A DNA stretch of 64,000 bases from Daphnia pulex (taxonomy: Eukaryota; Arthropoda; Branchiopoda; Diplostraca; Daphniidae), in NCBI RefSeq assembly GCF_021134715.1, contig NC_060021.1, positions 7,472,501 to 7,536,500 on the forward strand, written 5' to 3'. The translations under genes were made by a program, and so were the position numbers. Under the pieces are notes generated by a model, which made no database searches, was not told the DNA's origin, and saw nothing but the letters and a program-made list of their open reading frames with translations. Shown one piece after another: positions 1 through 17,157 of this stretch; positions within the stretch are counted from its first letter, which is position 1, and every line of letters starts with the position of its first letter.

Positions 1-2706
<2,706 letters not shown>

Positions 2707-5486
2707 CTTTCCCTTGGCGATCAAAGGATCGCACGCCAGTGACGATAAAAATTATTATGAGTTTTTCCATCCTCTTTCCTTTTATAGCCCTTCATTCCCT
2801 TGATCACGTTTCTCGCGCCCTTCCGAGTTCCGAACCGTTGGGTTTTGTTTGTTGGTTTATTATTTCTTCTTTTTTTTTTGTATGTGTGTGTGTGTCATGT
2901 TCGTTTGGAGAGATCCGCCTCGAGCGGGATGGATCATCTCGTCCATCCACCAGTTTTATTCGCTCCCTTATGTCATAATAATTATAGACACATGTATTGA
3001 ACAAAACACAAAATCAAGAAACAAAATAATAAAAAAAAAAGCGAACACATTAACCAGGATCTTACCCCCATCATCTCCGTTCCGGTAAAGTGATCCCATT
3101 TTGATTTCTTCGATTATTTATGCGTGTTTTTTTTTCTCTTTTATTTCTTCCGTTCCAGTAGGTCGGTGGTGCCAAAACGGATCGGGGGTAACACTAAACA
3201 TCGATCCTTTCTTGTCACAAGTCTGCTCTTTCCTTAATTGTTGGTTGGATTATTCATCCGTCATTCGCTGAATTTTCGTGGCGTCGATCGATACTTGAGG
3301 GGGTGGTGTCGGTGATGGCACTTGAAGACGAAGAAAACGAGGTCGACCCAGTTGTGTCAATAGAGTAGTGTGGTGTAGTACCTCCTTTCCCTTTTTTTAT
3401 TTTTTTACTTCAAACTTTTTGAGTTGGAATGCGCCATCTAGGATTTTTTATTTTACTTTTTATTATTATTATTTTTGTTGAACGCGCCACCCCGGAGAAA
3501 AAAAAAAAAATGAAGAAGAAGAAGAAGAAGAAGAAAAAATAAACGCTGCCAAGAAAAATGGGAGCGAAAAAGAGGACGATCGATCCATTCGACTCTTGTG
3601 TTCCCGAGTGGATCATATATCTGTGGGGAATGTTATGGTAAAGTTGACTTGTGCCCCCCTTTTTTTTACTCTCTTTGCGTGATTGCTAGTTCTTCAGTGT
3701 TTTTGTTTCTTTCCTTTACCTGTTTAATTGTTTTTTTTTTCTTTTCTTTTCTCCGGTCGGCTTATTTGTTATCCAAGCAATTGTTTCCGCACAAGGACGA
3801 ACCAGCGTTGTCATCGAAACGCCCTAGATTGCTCTTGTTATCCAGCAGCCATCAAGGAGAACAAAAACAATCGATCCTGGCCCGCATTTCGCACGACTAG
3901 CTCTCGTCGGATCTCGAATTTAGAAAATGTTTTCCTTTTTCTTCTGCTGCTTCCGTTCGGGTAAAATGGCTCTGTCTGCAACATCACCCGAATGTCTGCC
4001 ACGGGGTGAATTATGGACAACTCCTTCTCTCTTGTCTCCTACGACTGTCTGTGTGTGTCTCTCTCTCTCTGCCCAACTTTCCTTTTTTCTTTTCTCTTTT
4101 GCCTTGCCGGTTCTCACGAGAGTTGGAGTAGCGATATCACGAACTCGCTTCGGTTTCGGTTGACTCGACTGGCGCACCAGCCAAAAGCGGGAGTAATGAG
4201 GTTATTGTGGAAATGAGATTTCATTGACATTCAGCATGGTGCCACTATACTACTACCTCGTATGTGTACAGTTAGGCATTTACGTTATGCATTCACTCCC
4301 GCGATTATTATTCCGACTTTTTAAATGTTACGTCTTCTTCTTAAGGAGGGGAAAAGAGAAAAAAAAGATGCGGGTAAGCAGAGGAATCGATTTCCCGTCG
4401 TCTAGTCTCTAATGCGGTCTTCAACAGTTTTACACGCGTAAAAGTTGAACGACTTGTTTGGATTATCCTTGCCATCAAGTCGAAAGCCGGCCGTCCGCTC
4501 AACCGTTTGGCTACGACTATGCACATATGACAAGTAGGCTACTATTTCAATGAAACAAAGTTAGACTAGCAGAGCGCGCGTGCCAATCCCTTTGAGCATT
4601 CAATCCCGTCAACCCGACGAAAGGTTCATTCGGAATGTCGACCGGAATTGGGTTTTTTTTTCTTTTAGTCGATTATTTTCCGTAAGTTCTCGTCCGTCCT
4701 TTAAAAGTTATCAAACACTTTCGTGCGGTTAAAAACACGGAGCGACGTCGTTTGAAAGTTTTATTACGTCACCGCAAATGTCTTTCCAAATATTCAATCG
4801 ATAAAAATTGCGCACAAGTGTGTGCTGGCGGGAGCGACAACAGCTTGTCGTTCGTGTGTGTGCGGGGGCGGGCGGAGTAAATATCCGGTAATCTGATCAC
4901 CGCTGCTGCTGCATTAACTCTGAGACTCTTTTCTTTTTCTTCTTCCATGTCTTAATGTACTTTGTTGTTGGTCGTCATTGTTATGTTGTTTCTTTTTTTT
5001 ATCTTTTTGCAGGGTCCGCCACTACCGTGACACAGTGGGCGGAGGCGGCTCAGATGATCGATCGTGGAAAATGTGACGGTGCAAATGTCTATCGACTGCT
5101 CCATATTTTTGTAGAATCAAGTTAAATATTTAGAATGGAAATGCCCTGGCGCTTCTATTTAATGGCGATCGTCATCTCCCTGGAAAACTGTCCGTGAGTG
5201 AGACGGTCTTGCTGTTTTGTTTGACCGTATATACCCAACGGCCTTTATGCCGAAATGAAATACTCTCTTCCGTTGAAGTGGATGTCCAGTATATAGTATA
5301 GAACGGGCATTTTTGCCACTATCGTCTCGATGCGGCGGACCACCAACTCTCCACGGTTTCCTCCCTATATTAAATCATTCTTTGTATTCCATTATTTTGT
5401 GAAGAAGGCGAGTGAGCGCGCGTGTGTCTCTCCCCGCTATCCATCCGGAATAAGTAGACGAGGCGGATTGTGAGAAAAGATAGCGA
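2707..5486. other. non-coding spacer between WDR48 and the K2P channel gene
   Basis: No credible coding region on either strand; open frames here are short and made of homopolymers. The left end is WDR48 3'UTR (A-rich tract near 3030). It holds a GAA repeat at 3512-3536, TC-rich runs near 4050-4100, and one match to a CTCF-type motif on the minus strand (3431-3444). Confidence 0.6.
3512..3536 (+). repeat. GAA trinucleotide microsatellite
   Basis: About eight GAA units directly after a 13-A run. Similar AAG/GAA runs recur near 5530, 43365, 47825, 54045 and 60968, so this is a common simple repeat of this genome. Confidence 0.85.
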
Positions 5487-5642
5487 ATGAGAGCGGAGAG
5501 AGGAGAGATATGGAAAAAAAAAAAATAGAAGAAGAAGAAGAAGAGGAGAGAGAGGGGGTGGCGTGAAAGAGCGCTTGCGCTGGATCAAAAGAAGGCGGCC
5601 GGCTTCATTGATCGAGCAACAGCAGCTGAGCACAGAGTCAGT
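5487..5642 (+). promoter_or_regulatory. purine-rich GAGA tract and possible initiator, K2P promoter candidate
   Basis: The plus strand is almost purely A/G from about 5488 to 5562, with GAGA-type runs, an A tract and GAA repeats. It is followed at 5638-5642 by TCAGT, the arthropod initiator core. A strong donor (GTAAGTG) lies about 480 bp downstream at 6122. Together this suggests a promoter for the channel gene. Initiator matches are common by chance, so the exact start is a guess. Confidence 0.3.
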
Positions 5643-6121
5643 CTCGCTCTTTCCGCTTTGGCTCCTGTGTACTCGCTACTTTCCTTGCATCTCTTCACAG
5701 CCTCTCTGCGCCGAATTGTCCAGACGAGCTGCTGATTATCCCTCTCTTGCCTCTCCCACAGCCGCATCATCCGTCCAACTGGATCCCTTTTATTTTTTCT
5801 TACGGCACCACTTCTTCACCTTTTTAGTATTCTGGCGACATTTTTCCCTACATGAGCTGATTCAACTTTTTTTTATTTTTTTTATTTTTTATTTCTTGAC
5901 TCGACTTTTGGAACGAAGAGAAAGAGAAATGTCCACAGTTGCGTGACCCGCCTTTTGGCCACTGTGTGTGTGTATGTGGGGTGGTGGTTGTTGGTAGTGT
6001 GTCTCAGGCATCTCTACGTAGAATCCACCAGTCGTCGAAGGGATAGCCGATTGACCAGACCTGTCTCTGACGTTACATCCACGTAGGTGTAGCCCTTCTC
6101 ACCACACTACTACTACTCCGG
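5638..6121 (+). other. inferred first non-coding exon of the K2P channel gene
   Basis: The right border is a strong donor (CCGG/GTAAGTG, intron from 6122). The nearest good acceptor is 6770-6784, a pyrimidine-rich stretch ending TATAG, which would start a second exon at 6785 carrying the rest of the 5'UTR and the start codon at 7090. The left border is unknown. There are upstream ATGs in this exon, for example a six-codon frame beginning near 5929. Inferred only from splice consensus. Confidence 0.35.
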
Positions 6122-7059
6122 GTAAGTGTGTAAAATGTATTTGTTCTATTTATAGGCTAGTATATATATATATGAGAAGTTGCCCAGTGTATCCGTTGAC
6201 CTTTTGGAACAAGCTCCGTGGCAAACAAAGACCGCGCGACGAGGTAGTTACTTTGCTAAGCTACTATTTGTCAAAGGCTCTAAAAAGACAACTTTATTAT
6301 TATCGTTTATGGTATTATTATTATTATCAGAACAAAAAAAAAGGAGGATGAGAGCAGGAGCCAACTTTGTCTGTGTGTTGTTGAGCAGAGGCTTTCACTT
6401 TGGGGTCCGTTTCGATCCATCAAATCGGTCCGACAGCCCCTTTGTGTTTGTTCACACTATTGGATGTTTATCCTCCTCTTTTTCTATCTCTACCATGTCG
6501 TTGTCGGTTCCCGTTTTTTTTCTCCTCCCGTGATGAGTAGTGGGGGGGATCCTTTATCGATTGGCTCACAGACTCCTTTTGCTTGTCTGGGTTTCATTCT
6601 TGTTGTTGTTCAACCTTTACGCTCTTATTGTTACGCCTGTTGTGTAACGAAACGGAGCTAATCAAGGTCGATGAGTAGAAGAAGAAACCGTCTAGAAGTA
6701 TTGAAACCGACGACGTGATTTTCTCTCCTTTTAATTGTTTTCCTTTGACTTGTTCGATTCTTTTTCTTATTGTCGTCTGTATAGGAAATTCGTTCTCTTC
6801 GCCTGAGATAACGGACAGCAGAATGACGGCAAGATGAAGAGAACTTCTTTTTGCACCATGAAACCCGATTGAGCTACTGAGTGCGATCCTCTCATCAGAA
6901 ATCGATCCTCACCATCCGGCGGGTTGACACACACACACACACTACAAGAAGAAGGTCCTTTTTTCCTCTTCCCAACCGTCATCTTTTTTTGTGCGACTCG
7001 TACATGGGTTGTGGTGTGTGTGCTGCTATTGTTCGATCGACTGTGAAACGAGGGGATGA

Positions 7060-10582
<3,523 letters not shown>

Positions 10583-11120
10583 AAAATTACCAGTGCAATA
10601 CATGAATTAGAAGTGGGGTGCTAAGAGGAGGAAATGTGACTTGATTGGATTGCTAGTGAAACTGCGAATGTAATGTGAAGATACATCATTGGAACGTATC
10701 GGCGCTACCGCTAGTTTCCTATTTATTCAGAATTTTTCAGTAGTTCATTCTTTTTTTAAAAATTGTATTCATCTCGAACCATTTTCAACGTGTATTTTGC
10801 ATTCCATCACGAAATCCCTAAGAATGATTCCATTTTTTCAGTATTTTACGAATCAGATTAAAATACTTCCATCTTGTACAGATTTTTTCGTAAATTACGA
10901 AATTATTCGATTATTTCTCGTTGTGAGCGTCTTTGAAAAGTCAAATACAAACAAGGGGAAATGATTTTGTGTTTTGTTTATTATTATATTTAAAAAAACA
11001 TCGATTCAATCGAGAATCGTTCGATTATTTAGTTGTGCTCGATTTGGCCACCGCTAGATGGCACGGCCTACTGTAGAATCTTTTTTTATTCCAGACTTCC
11101 AGTCGAAATTGCGAGATAAC
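10583..11120. other. spacer: K2P 3'UTR and UQCRB promoter region
   Basis: No coding potential. AT-rich 3'UTR of the channel gene to about 11030, then a short region ahead of UQCRB with a CTCF-like motif at 11051-11064. The UQCRB start codon follows 57 bases after that motif. Confidence 0.6.
11051..11064 (+). promoter_or_regulatory. CTCF-like motif upstream of UQCRB
   Basis: CCGCTAGATGGCAC fits the animal CTCF core CCASYAGRKGGCRS with one mismatch. YY1/Pho (core ATGGC) is an alternative reading. Comparable matches occur at 3431, 12254, 51497 and 51523. Confidence 0.35.
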
Positions 11121-11694
11121 ATGGCGGTCACCAAAGCACCCGGATTCATCAGTAAGTAAATGAATTACATAATTAGAAACTAGTTAAGATACTATTTTCC
11201 TTTCATTTGGTGATAATCATACGCTGCTTTCTGTGATATAGACCAACTTCGTGCATCCTTGGGCCGTTTTGCGTACAACGCATCAGGCTTCAACAAATAT
11301 GGTATGTTGTAGAATTTCCATATTTAACCTCTTAACAGTTTAGATACTTCGACTTTACTTAACTTTACGACATATTTTAGGTTTGATGCACGATGATGTG
11401 TTGTTTGAAACCCCTGATGTTGAAGAAGCTATTAGACGCTTGCCACAAAAGGTTGTAGATGACCGAAACTACAGAATTATGAGGGCTCTTCAGTACTCTG
11501 GTCTGAAGAAATATCTGCCCAGAGAACAATGGACTAAATATGAAGAGGTATACAACATTCTTTGATCAATTGAAACAGTTTTCTTAATGAATTATATTTG
11601 CTGCTGAATATAGGATGTTAAATACCTGCAGCCCTACCTGCAAGAGGTTATCAAGGAAAGGCAAGAAAAGGAATCTTGGGAAAAATTGTTTTAA
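11121..11694 (+). CDS. UQCRB: cytochrome b-c1 complex subunit 7 (UQCRB/QCR7)
   Basis: A small matrix-side subunit of respiratory complex III that binds near cytochrome b and supports ubiquinone reduction and complex assembly. Four exons: 11121-11151, 11242-11301, 11381-11547 and 11614-11694, encoding 112 residues; animal homologues are about 111. Conserved stretches include [47 protein letters not shown] and YLQPYLQEV. The short start MAVTKAPGF fits the family, which has no long cleaved presequence. Neighbouring genes are unrelated in function. Confidence 0.95.
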
Positions 11695-12450
11695 TCCATT
11701 AAAACACTTTTAGTACTGTAAAAAAAAATACTGACTCTGTCGGGAAATACAATTATTAGGTCAATTCATTCTCATATGATTCTTCTTGGTAGGCAAACAA
11801 CTTTGGTACTAATAAATTGCTTCTGTTTCTCTTAACAAAAATGCAAAAGTTAATCTGTTCATCCTTTTATACTTCTCAGGCACTTAAATATTTGCCTGAT
11901 TTGTATAAAATGTATGATGTACTGTCTAATATTTAGGCAACACATTTCTCTTGTTCTATCCATCACCTCATCCATATTGAATTATAGATGTTGTTAGACT
12001 TAAACACTAGAGCTTTCGCTTACACTAGAAATTTTAAAATTTAGCTATTTTGTTTAACTTCACGAATATGCATGTTTGAGACCGTGGCGTAGGAACCAAA
12101 AACCGAAAACGACTGACATTTTTTTAAGGCCATAGTAATTATTTTATTTTAAATTCATTTAAATTCGTAATCGAATATAAAGAATCACTAATAACAAATT
12201 TGATTTGAATCAATAAAAATATAATTTAAACTAAATTTCGTGATCGTGATTGGGCGGTAGATGGCAGTTCGAACGTTACTACAGGGTAAACATTGTGAAA
12301 ATCCAATCGAGCTCTGTAGCGAGTAAAACGAACACGTTGTTACACAACGAACATTAAATTCAGTAGTGATAAAGAATTGTCGTTAATTTGTTATATAATA
12401 TTGTTTCACAGAAATTAAGCTTAACTTCTGTTTGTTACGCATCAACTAGC
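11695..12450. other. spacer: UQCRB 3'UTR and SECISBP2 promoter region
   Basis: AT-rich, no coding frame. AATAAA-type signals occur near 11810 and 12212. A weak CTCF-like match (AGATGGCAG core) lies at 12254-12267, about 185 bases before the SECISBP2 start codon. No further structure seen. Confidence 0.55.
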
Positions 12451-14986
12451 ATGTCGCGACGTAATTATGGAAGACAATACTTCAATCAACCCCAGCAAGT
12501 ATGTTATTTGGTTTTGGAATTTTAGCTTCTTGTTGTTGGCAATAACTTATATATTTATCGAAGGCTCCTTACGGTAATGGGGATCTACCAGATATGACAT
12601 TTGCTAGTTATACTCAGCCATATCTCTATCAAGATCACAGTTATGAATATTATGGTGTTCCCTACACTCCCAGTCCAAATGTTCACACAGCAAATTCCTA
12701 CTGGTGTGGGGGAGGTTTAGGCTATGATTACAGTACTGTGGCTGCTGCACCATCTGTTGTTACCTCATCGTTTTCTTCAACCCAAAGTAGTTTTTCTCCA
12801 GATGCCCCAGAATTTGTTTCTCGACAATGTCAACAGATTACCGCTGGAGTTGAAAATGCCTCCCTACAACCCTCTACCAAGAAGAAGAAGAAGAAGAAAA
12901 AGAAGAAAACCCCAAGCATTAATACAGAATCCTCAAATTTGATTTGCAGTGGTGACGAAGAGAAAAGCAAAAGTGTACTGTCCAATGCAAATGAAAAGAA
13001 GTCATCCCTGCCAAAGAAATTAACTGGGTTTCAAGAACTACCAGAAGACAAGAAATATTTAGGAGTAAAGAGTTCTAGTAAAAATCAGTCATCAAAGGAT
13101 ACCAAAGTTGATTCATTACAAGAATATCCACCAAGAGACAAAACACATTTATCGGAATTAAAAACCCCGCAAATATTACCTAAGACTAAACCGTCGAAAG
13201 AATCTAAATCAGTCCGATTTCAAGAATCTGCCACAGAAGACAAAAGGTGTTTAGAAGTGAAAAATCCACAAATATCGACTACAGGCGAATCAAACAAGGG
13301 AATCGGTAGTTCATGGCCCAAACCTTTTACAAACATCACCAAGTCGCAAGAATGTATTAAAAAACCACCGAAAATGAGCTTCGCTGATAAATTAAAATCT
13401 CCTGTGCCTACCAAAAGTCCTTTCCTCGATTGGAGAGATCAGAGAACGAGTGCTGCCAATGCGCCTATCAAATTCAATACCAACATAACTGAAAGCGAAG
13501 AAAAGTTAATTAATCAACCTTCAATTTCCGCCACTGCTGATAAAGCTTTACCACCGCCAGCCACCGCGGAAGATGGATTTACGACGGTATCGAGAAAGAA
13601 AACCAAAGATAAGAAAATCGAAAAAGTACCAGAAGAGATAGCCAAATCTTTACCCACTAAAGTCAGCGTACCAGCGGAAGATGCAAAGAAGAAATTAGAA
13701 AAGGAAAGAAAAAAGTTACGAGAAAAACAAAAGAAGAAACAAGCTCGCGAAGAAAAATTGCTTGCCGAAAAGCTGGCTCCTAAAGGCCAAAAGATTACCA
13801 TAATCACACCCAAATTAATGGAACAGTTCTTGAAATCTGGCCGTAATGCAAACGCATTCAGTAAACCTGTTATGAAGCTGAGCGATGAAATGTTCCCTGC
13901 ACTAGGAAAACGCGGAGGAAAAGGCAACGTCTCCGAGTCGGAATCTGAATGGGAGACGACCGAGATTGAAGTGGTCCAAAAAGAACCTGCAGTGCCTCCG
14001 CGAAATGTCAAGCGATCTGATCCCATAGAATTTGACTTGATGGCTTTGATCACAAAGAAAAATACGAAAAAGAAATCTATTCAAGTTCCTTCAAAGAAGG
14101 GCAAAAATCGACCGGGAATAGTTGCAAACGTACTTGACAGAAGCGCACCTACGTTAAGTCGTGGTAAAATTCGGAACAAAAAACGCAAGTTGAGCGAAAT
14201 TCGCAAGGCGTTGCTGGTAGCAAAAGCTAAGAAGAAAATCGCCCGTGAATCACAATTATCCGCTATTCCGTCCAGTGGATCACGACCCCATATACTACAC
14301 TCCAAAAAATTTCGAGAGTATTGCGATCAGATGTTGACGGATCAAATTGACCTTCTGGCAAGAGATATGCTTTATCATTTGCGAATGTTTCAAGACCGAG
14401 TTTTCAAAAAGGATCCCATCAAAGGTAAATATATCAATGTAACAGTAACTTCTAGTGTGATTGATTAATTCAATTTTAACTTCATTTAGCTCGAATGAAG
14501 AAGCGTTTGGTAGCCGGATTACGAGAAGTGACGAAACAAGTCGAAAGAAATCGCGTGAAAATCATCTTTCTTGCCCCAGATATTCAACGTTGTCCGGAGA
14601 CAGGTGGACTAGACGAAGCGGTGAAGCGACTACTGGACGCTGCCCGTAGACTCGACCTACCAATTGTCTATGCTATGTCACGTCGCAAATTAGGTCGTGT
14701 GCTCTTCAAGAAAGTGCCGGTATCTTGTTGTGGAATCCTGAATTATCAAGCCACTGAAGAGACCTGGAAACAGCTTACCGAAGCTGTTAGTCTTGCAAGG
14801 GAAAATTATCAACTAAAGCTTCAAGAGTTGGGTCTCGCTGTCGATTTGGCGGGAAAAGAAACGAAAACTGATGATGAAAATATAAGAAATGATGTTGATA
14901 TTGCAGCTTTCACTGTAGAGAAAAAAACGGACCAAACAGATGCTCTTTTAGAACTGATGAAGCTTAGTCTGAAAGACAAACATTAA
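12451..14986 (+). CDS. SECISBP2: SECIS-binding protein 2 (selenoprotein synthesis factor)
   Basis: SBP2 binds the SECIS element in selenoprotein mRNA 3'UTRs and recruits the selenocysteine elongation factor to recode UGA. Three exons: 12451-12498, 12564-14424 and 14490-14986, 801 residues. The N-terminal half is Tyr-rich, then Lys/Ser-rich and disordered-looking, with a Lys-rich run at 12880-12910 and a charged helix near 13680-13750 (KKLEKERKKLREKQKKKQ). The C-terminal part is diagnostic: FREYCDQMLTDQID, LRMFQDRVFKKDPIKA, then the L7Ae-type RNA-binding domain with KKRLVAGLREVTKQVE, TGGLDEAVKRLLDAA and KVPVSCCGILNY. The paralogue SECISBP2L is the main alternative name in vertebrates; arthropods generally have one gene. 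Its presence implies selenoproteins are kept, unlike in several insect orders. Confidence 0.93.
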
Positions 14987-15145
14987 AAGTTGTTTGGTTT
15001 CTGTTGAGTGGTTAAGACTTCACCTTTCTACCAGTTTCTTCATTTGTTTTGATAATAAATATATGATGCAATTAAACTATTTATTTTTGATTGGAAAATG
15101 ATACTCTTCTGTGCACTTGTAACAGCAAAGAGAAAGACGCTTCTT

Positions 15146-16197
15146 TTATTTCCACTGAGGCAGTGTCATAGTGAAAAGAACTGGGCGATCCGTCTCCAAA
15201 TTCACAATGGGCTGATCGGTAAACATGTTTGACGTTGATATAAGGCCGCCAAATTCCAACTTCAAACAATCTAGTAATATTTTAATAATTTAAATAAGTA
15301 TAATTTAAACAACAAAATTATTTGTATTACCCATGTCCCATTTTAATCCCGAGGATGTCACGTATGCAGGCTGGCCCAGAGGAATTAAACCACAGTAGTG
15401 ATTAACAACTCTTTCATCAACATGTATTCTGTGCCGACCAGGATGTAGGACCCAGCTGATGGAATTGTGTGTAAGCAGGTACAGTGGTATTTCTCCTATT
15501 ATATCGCGAGCTTGTTGCAGTGTATTTAGATTCGAAAGTATATGGTCCAGCCGGCCTGTGTTTTCACAGACTGCAATAATAGCATTCACCTATTAATAGT
15601 AATATTGTTTTGACTGCATCCTGCTGTAAGAAGTCCTTTTGTATTATATGGTGATGTACCTTCATTTCGCGAGAAGTAAGCTCTGCGTAAACGTGACGAA
15701 CACATTTGTTGAAGTCAGTTTCATCCTGATCAGGCGTGTGAATTATTTTGGCTCCGTGCGTTTGGTAATACTTTAAACAGCGAGGTTCAGCCGAATCAAA
15801 GTCCCCAGTCACAAGGTCAGGAATAGGATTGTTTAAACCAATATCATTTTCCATTCCCTCAGAAAATTTGAACCAGATGTTGGTACCACCATCCACAGTA
15901 GCTCGAATAGATGCTATACAGTCATGTAAATGACAGAAAACTGTTATCAAATTAGAAAAAACAAACAAATTATAGGTTATAGTTACCTCGGTTCCATATC
16001 ATAACAGTTGTATCTTTTGGAAATCCAATGGGTTGATTAAGGATCAGTAAGGCATATTTACTTCCTTTAGCTAACAAGTCTAAAGGATGCCATTCAATAA
16101 CATCACTGGCAACCTTAAATGAAGCCCAGTGAACTGCCTTAAGAGGAACTGAAAGAAGGAATCGGCCAAGTCTAAATGCATCACTGATCAATTTCAT
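15146..16197 (-). CDS. TPK1: thiamine pyrophosphokinase
   Basis: Transfers pyrophosphate from ATP to thiamine to make the cofactor thiamine diphosphate. Four exons on the minus strand: 16197-15987, 15913-15660, 15589-15331 and 15270-15146, 282 residues. Conserved motifs: KYALLILNQPI, ATVDGGTNIW, PDLVTGDFDS, TPDQDETDFNKCV, GRLDHILSNLNTL, HPGRHRIHVDE, CGLIPLGQPA, SGLKW, LISTSNMF and NLETDRPVLFTM. The segment before residue ~46 (MKLISDAFRLGRFLLSVPLK...) has no counterpart in the shorter human enzyme (243 residues) and is rich in Arg/Lys and hydrophobic residues. A pyrimidine-rich acceptor (CCATACAG) sits five bases upstream of the ATG, so the gene has a 5'UTR intron. It is divergent from the SLC19 gene. 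Confidence 0.93.
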
Positions 16198-17157
16198 TCT
16201 ACCTGTATGGAAGAAAACTTCAATTAGTTGCTTTTATAAATTTTTAATCTAAGTGTTGCATTACATATTCTATGCTACCTCATGAATTACAATTGCAAAC
16301 AGAGTGCTGGGATATGAATCACTTAAGTTAAGTTTTAAATTTGGCACTCAAAGTGTTGACATCAGTTGTCAAACATCAGTTGCCCGACGGAGAACTTGGT
16401 TATATTCTTATCAATATTTCCATTACATCTGCTTTAGTAATAAGAAACACAAGTAGAGAGTTTGCAGTGAACGATCTATTGTAAGTAAAGCTGTTATGAA
16501 ATATCGTGTTTTTATATACTCACGCTTGCATGTTATTGTTATTTTCGTCTACACAAGTCGCAACGAGGCCGTGTCGCGATGTCGAAAACTAATATTAATT
16601 CTTTGATAGTAATTTGACAGTTTTTTTTTATGATCCCATATTTAAATTTAAAATTTAAAATCAATTTTTAAGGCAACAAATACGTCAAAAACGTCAATGT
16701 AAAATGAATTAATATTCTTGTGGACAATCATATGCACTCGGCAGCGCAGCATTTGCCGATTAAGCCACTCCCCCTTTTTGGCATAACAATAACATACAAA
16801 ATAAACAAAAGTGAAAATTTCTTGTCAACTTGCCAGCTGATTAAAATGATAATAGAAATGTATACCGAATCACACTTTCGTGAAGTAATATATGACTTTG
16901 ATATGTTTTCAAAGTCGTATTTCAGAGCTGTTAAGTCGTTCGCCTTATCTATACAACCAATCGTACTTTGTACTTGTGTCGCAAATAAGTGTATGTATTA
17001 AAGACGCTGATGTTCTTTTCCTTTCTTTTTTATACGTAATCTGTAGAAATTTTCAAACAATAGGGTCATTTACACACGCGATATGATCCTGGCAATAAGG
17101 ATCAAAACATCTACAGTTATAAGAGCATTGCACTGTCTACTTTTGGTGTGAAACAAA
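16198..17157. promoter_or_regulatory. divergent promoter region of TPK1 and the SLC19 gene
   Basis: The 960 bases between the two start codons. On the minus strand an acceptor at about 16203 and a donor (GTGAGT) at 16523 suggest a 321-base TPK1 5'UTR intron and a non-coding first exon beginning somewhere above 16524. The remaining ~600 bases up to 17157 are AT-rich and would serve both genes. A GC-richer patch with GTCGC repeats lies at 16556-16582. No coding frame is convincing. Confidence 0.45.

Noticed and set aside
16198-17157. TPP riboswitch or similar thiamine RNA sensor between the thiamine genes
   Set aside because: No TPP aptamer core is visible, and such riboswitches are not known in animals.
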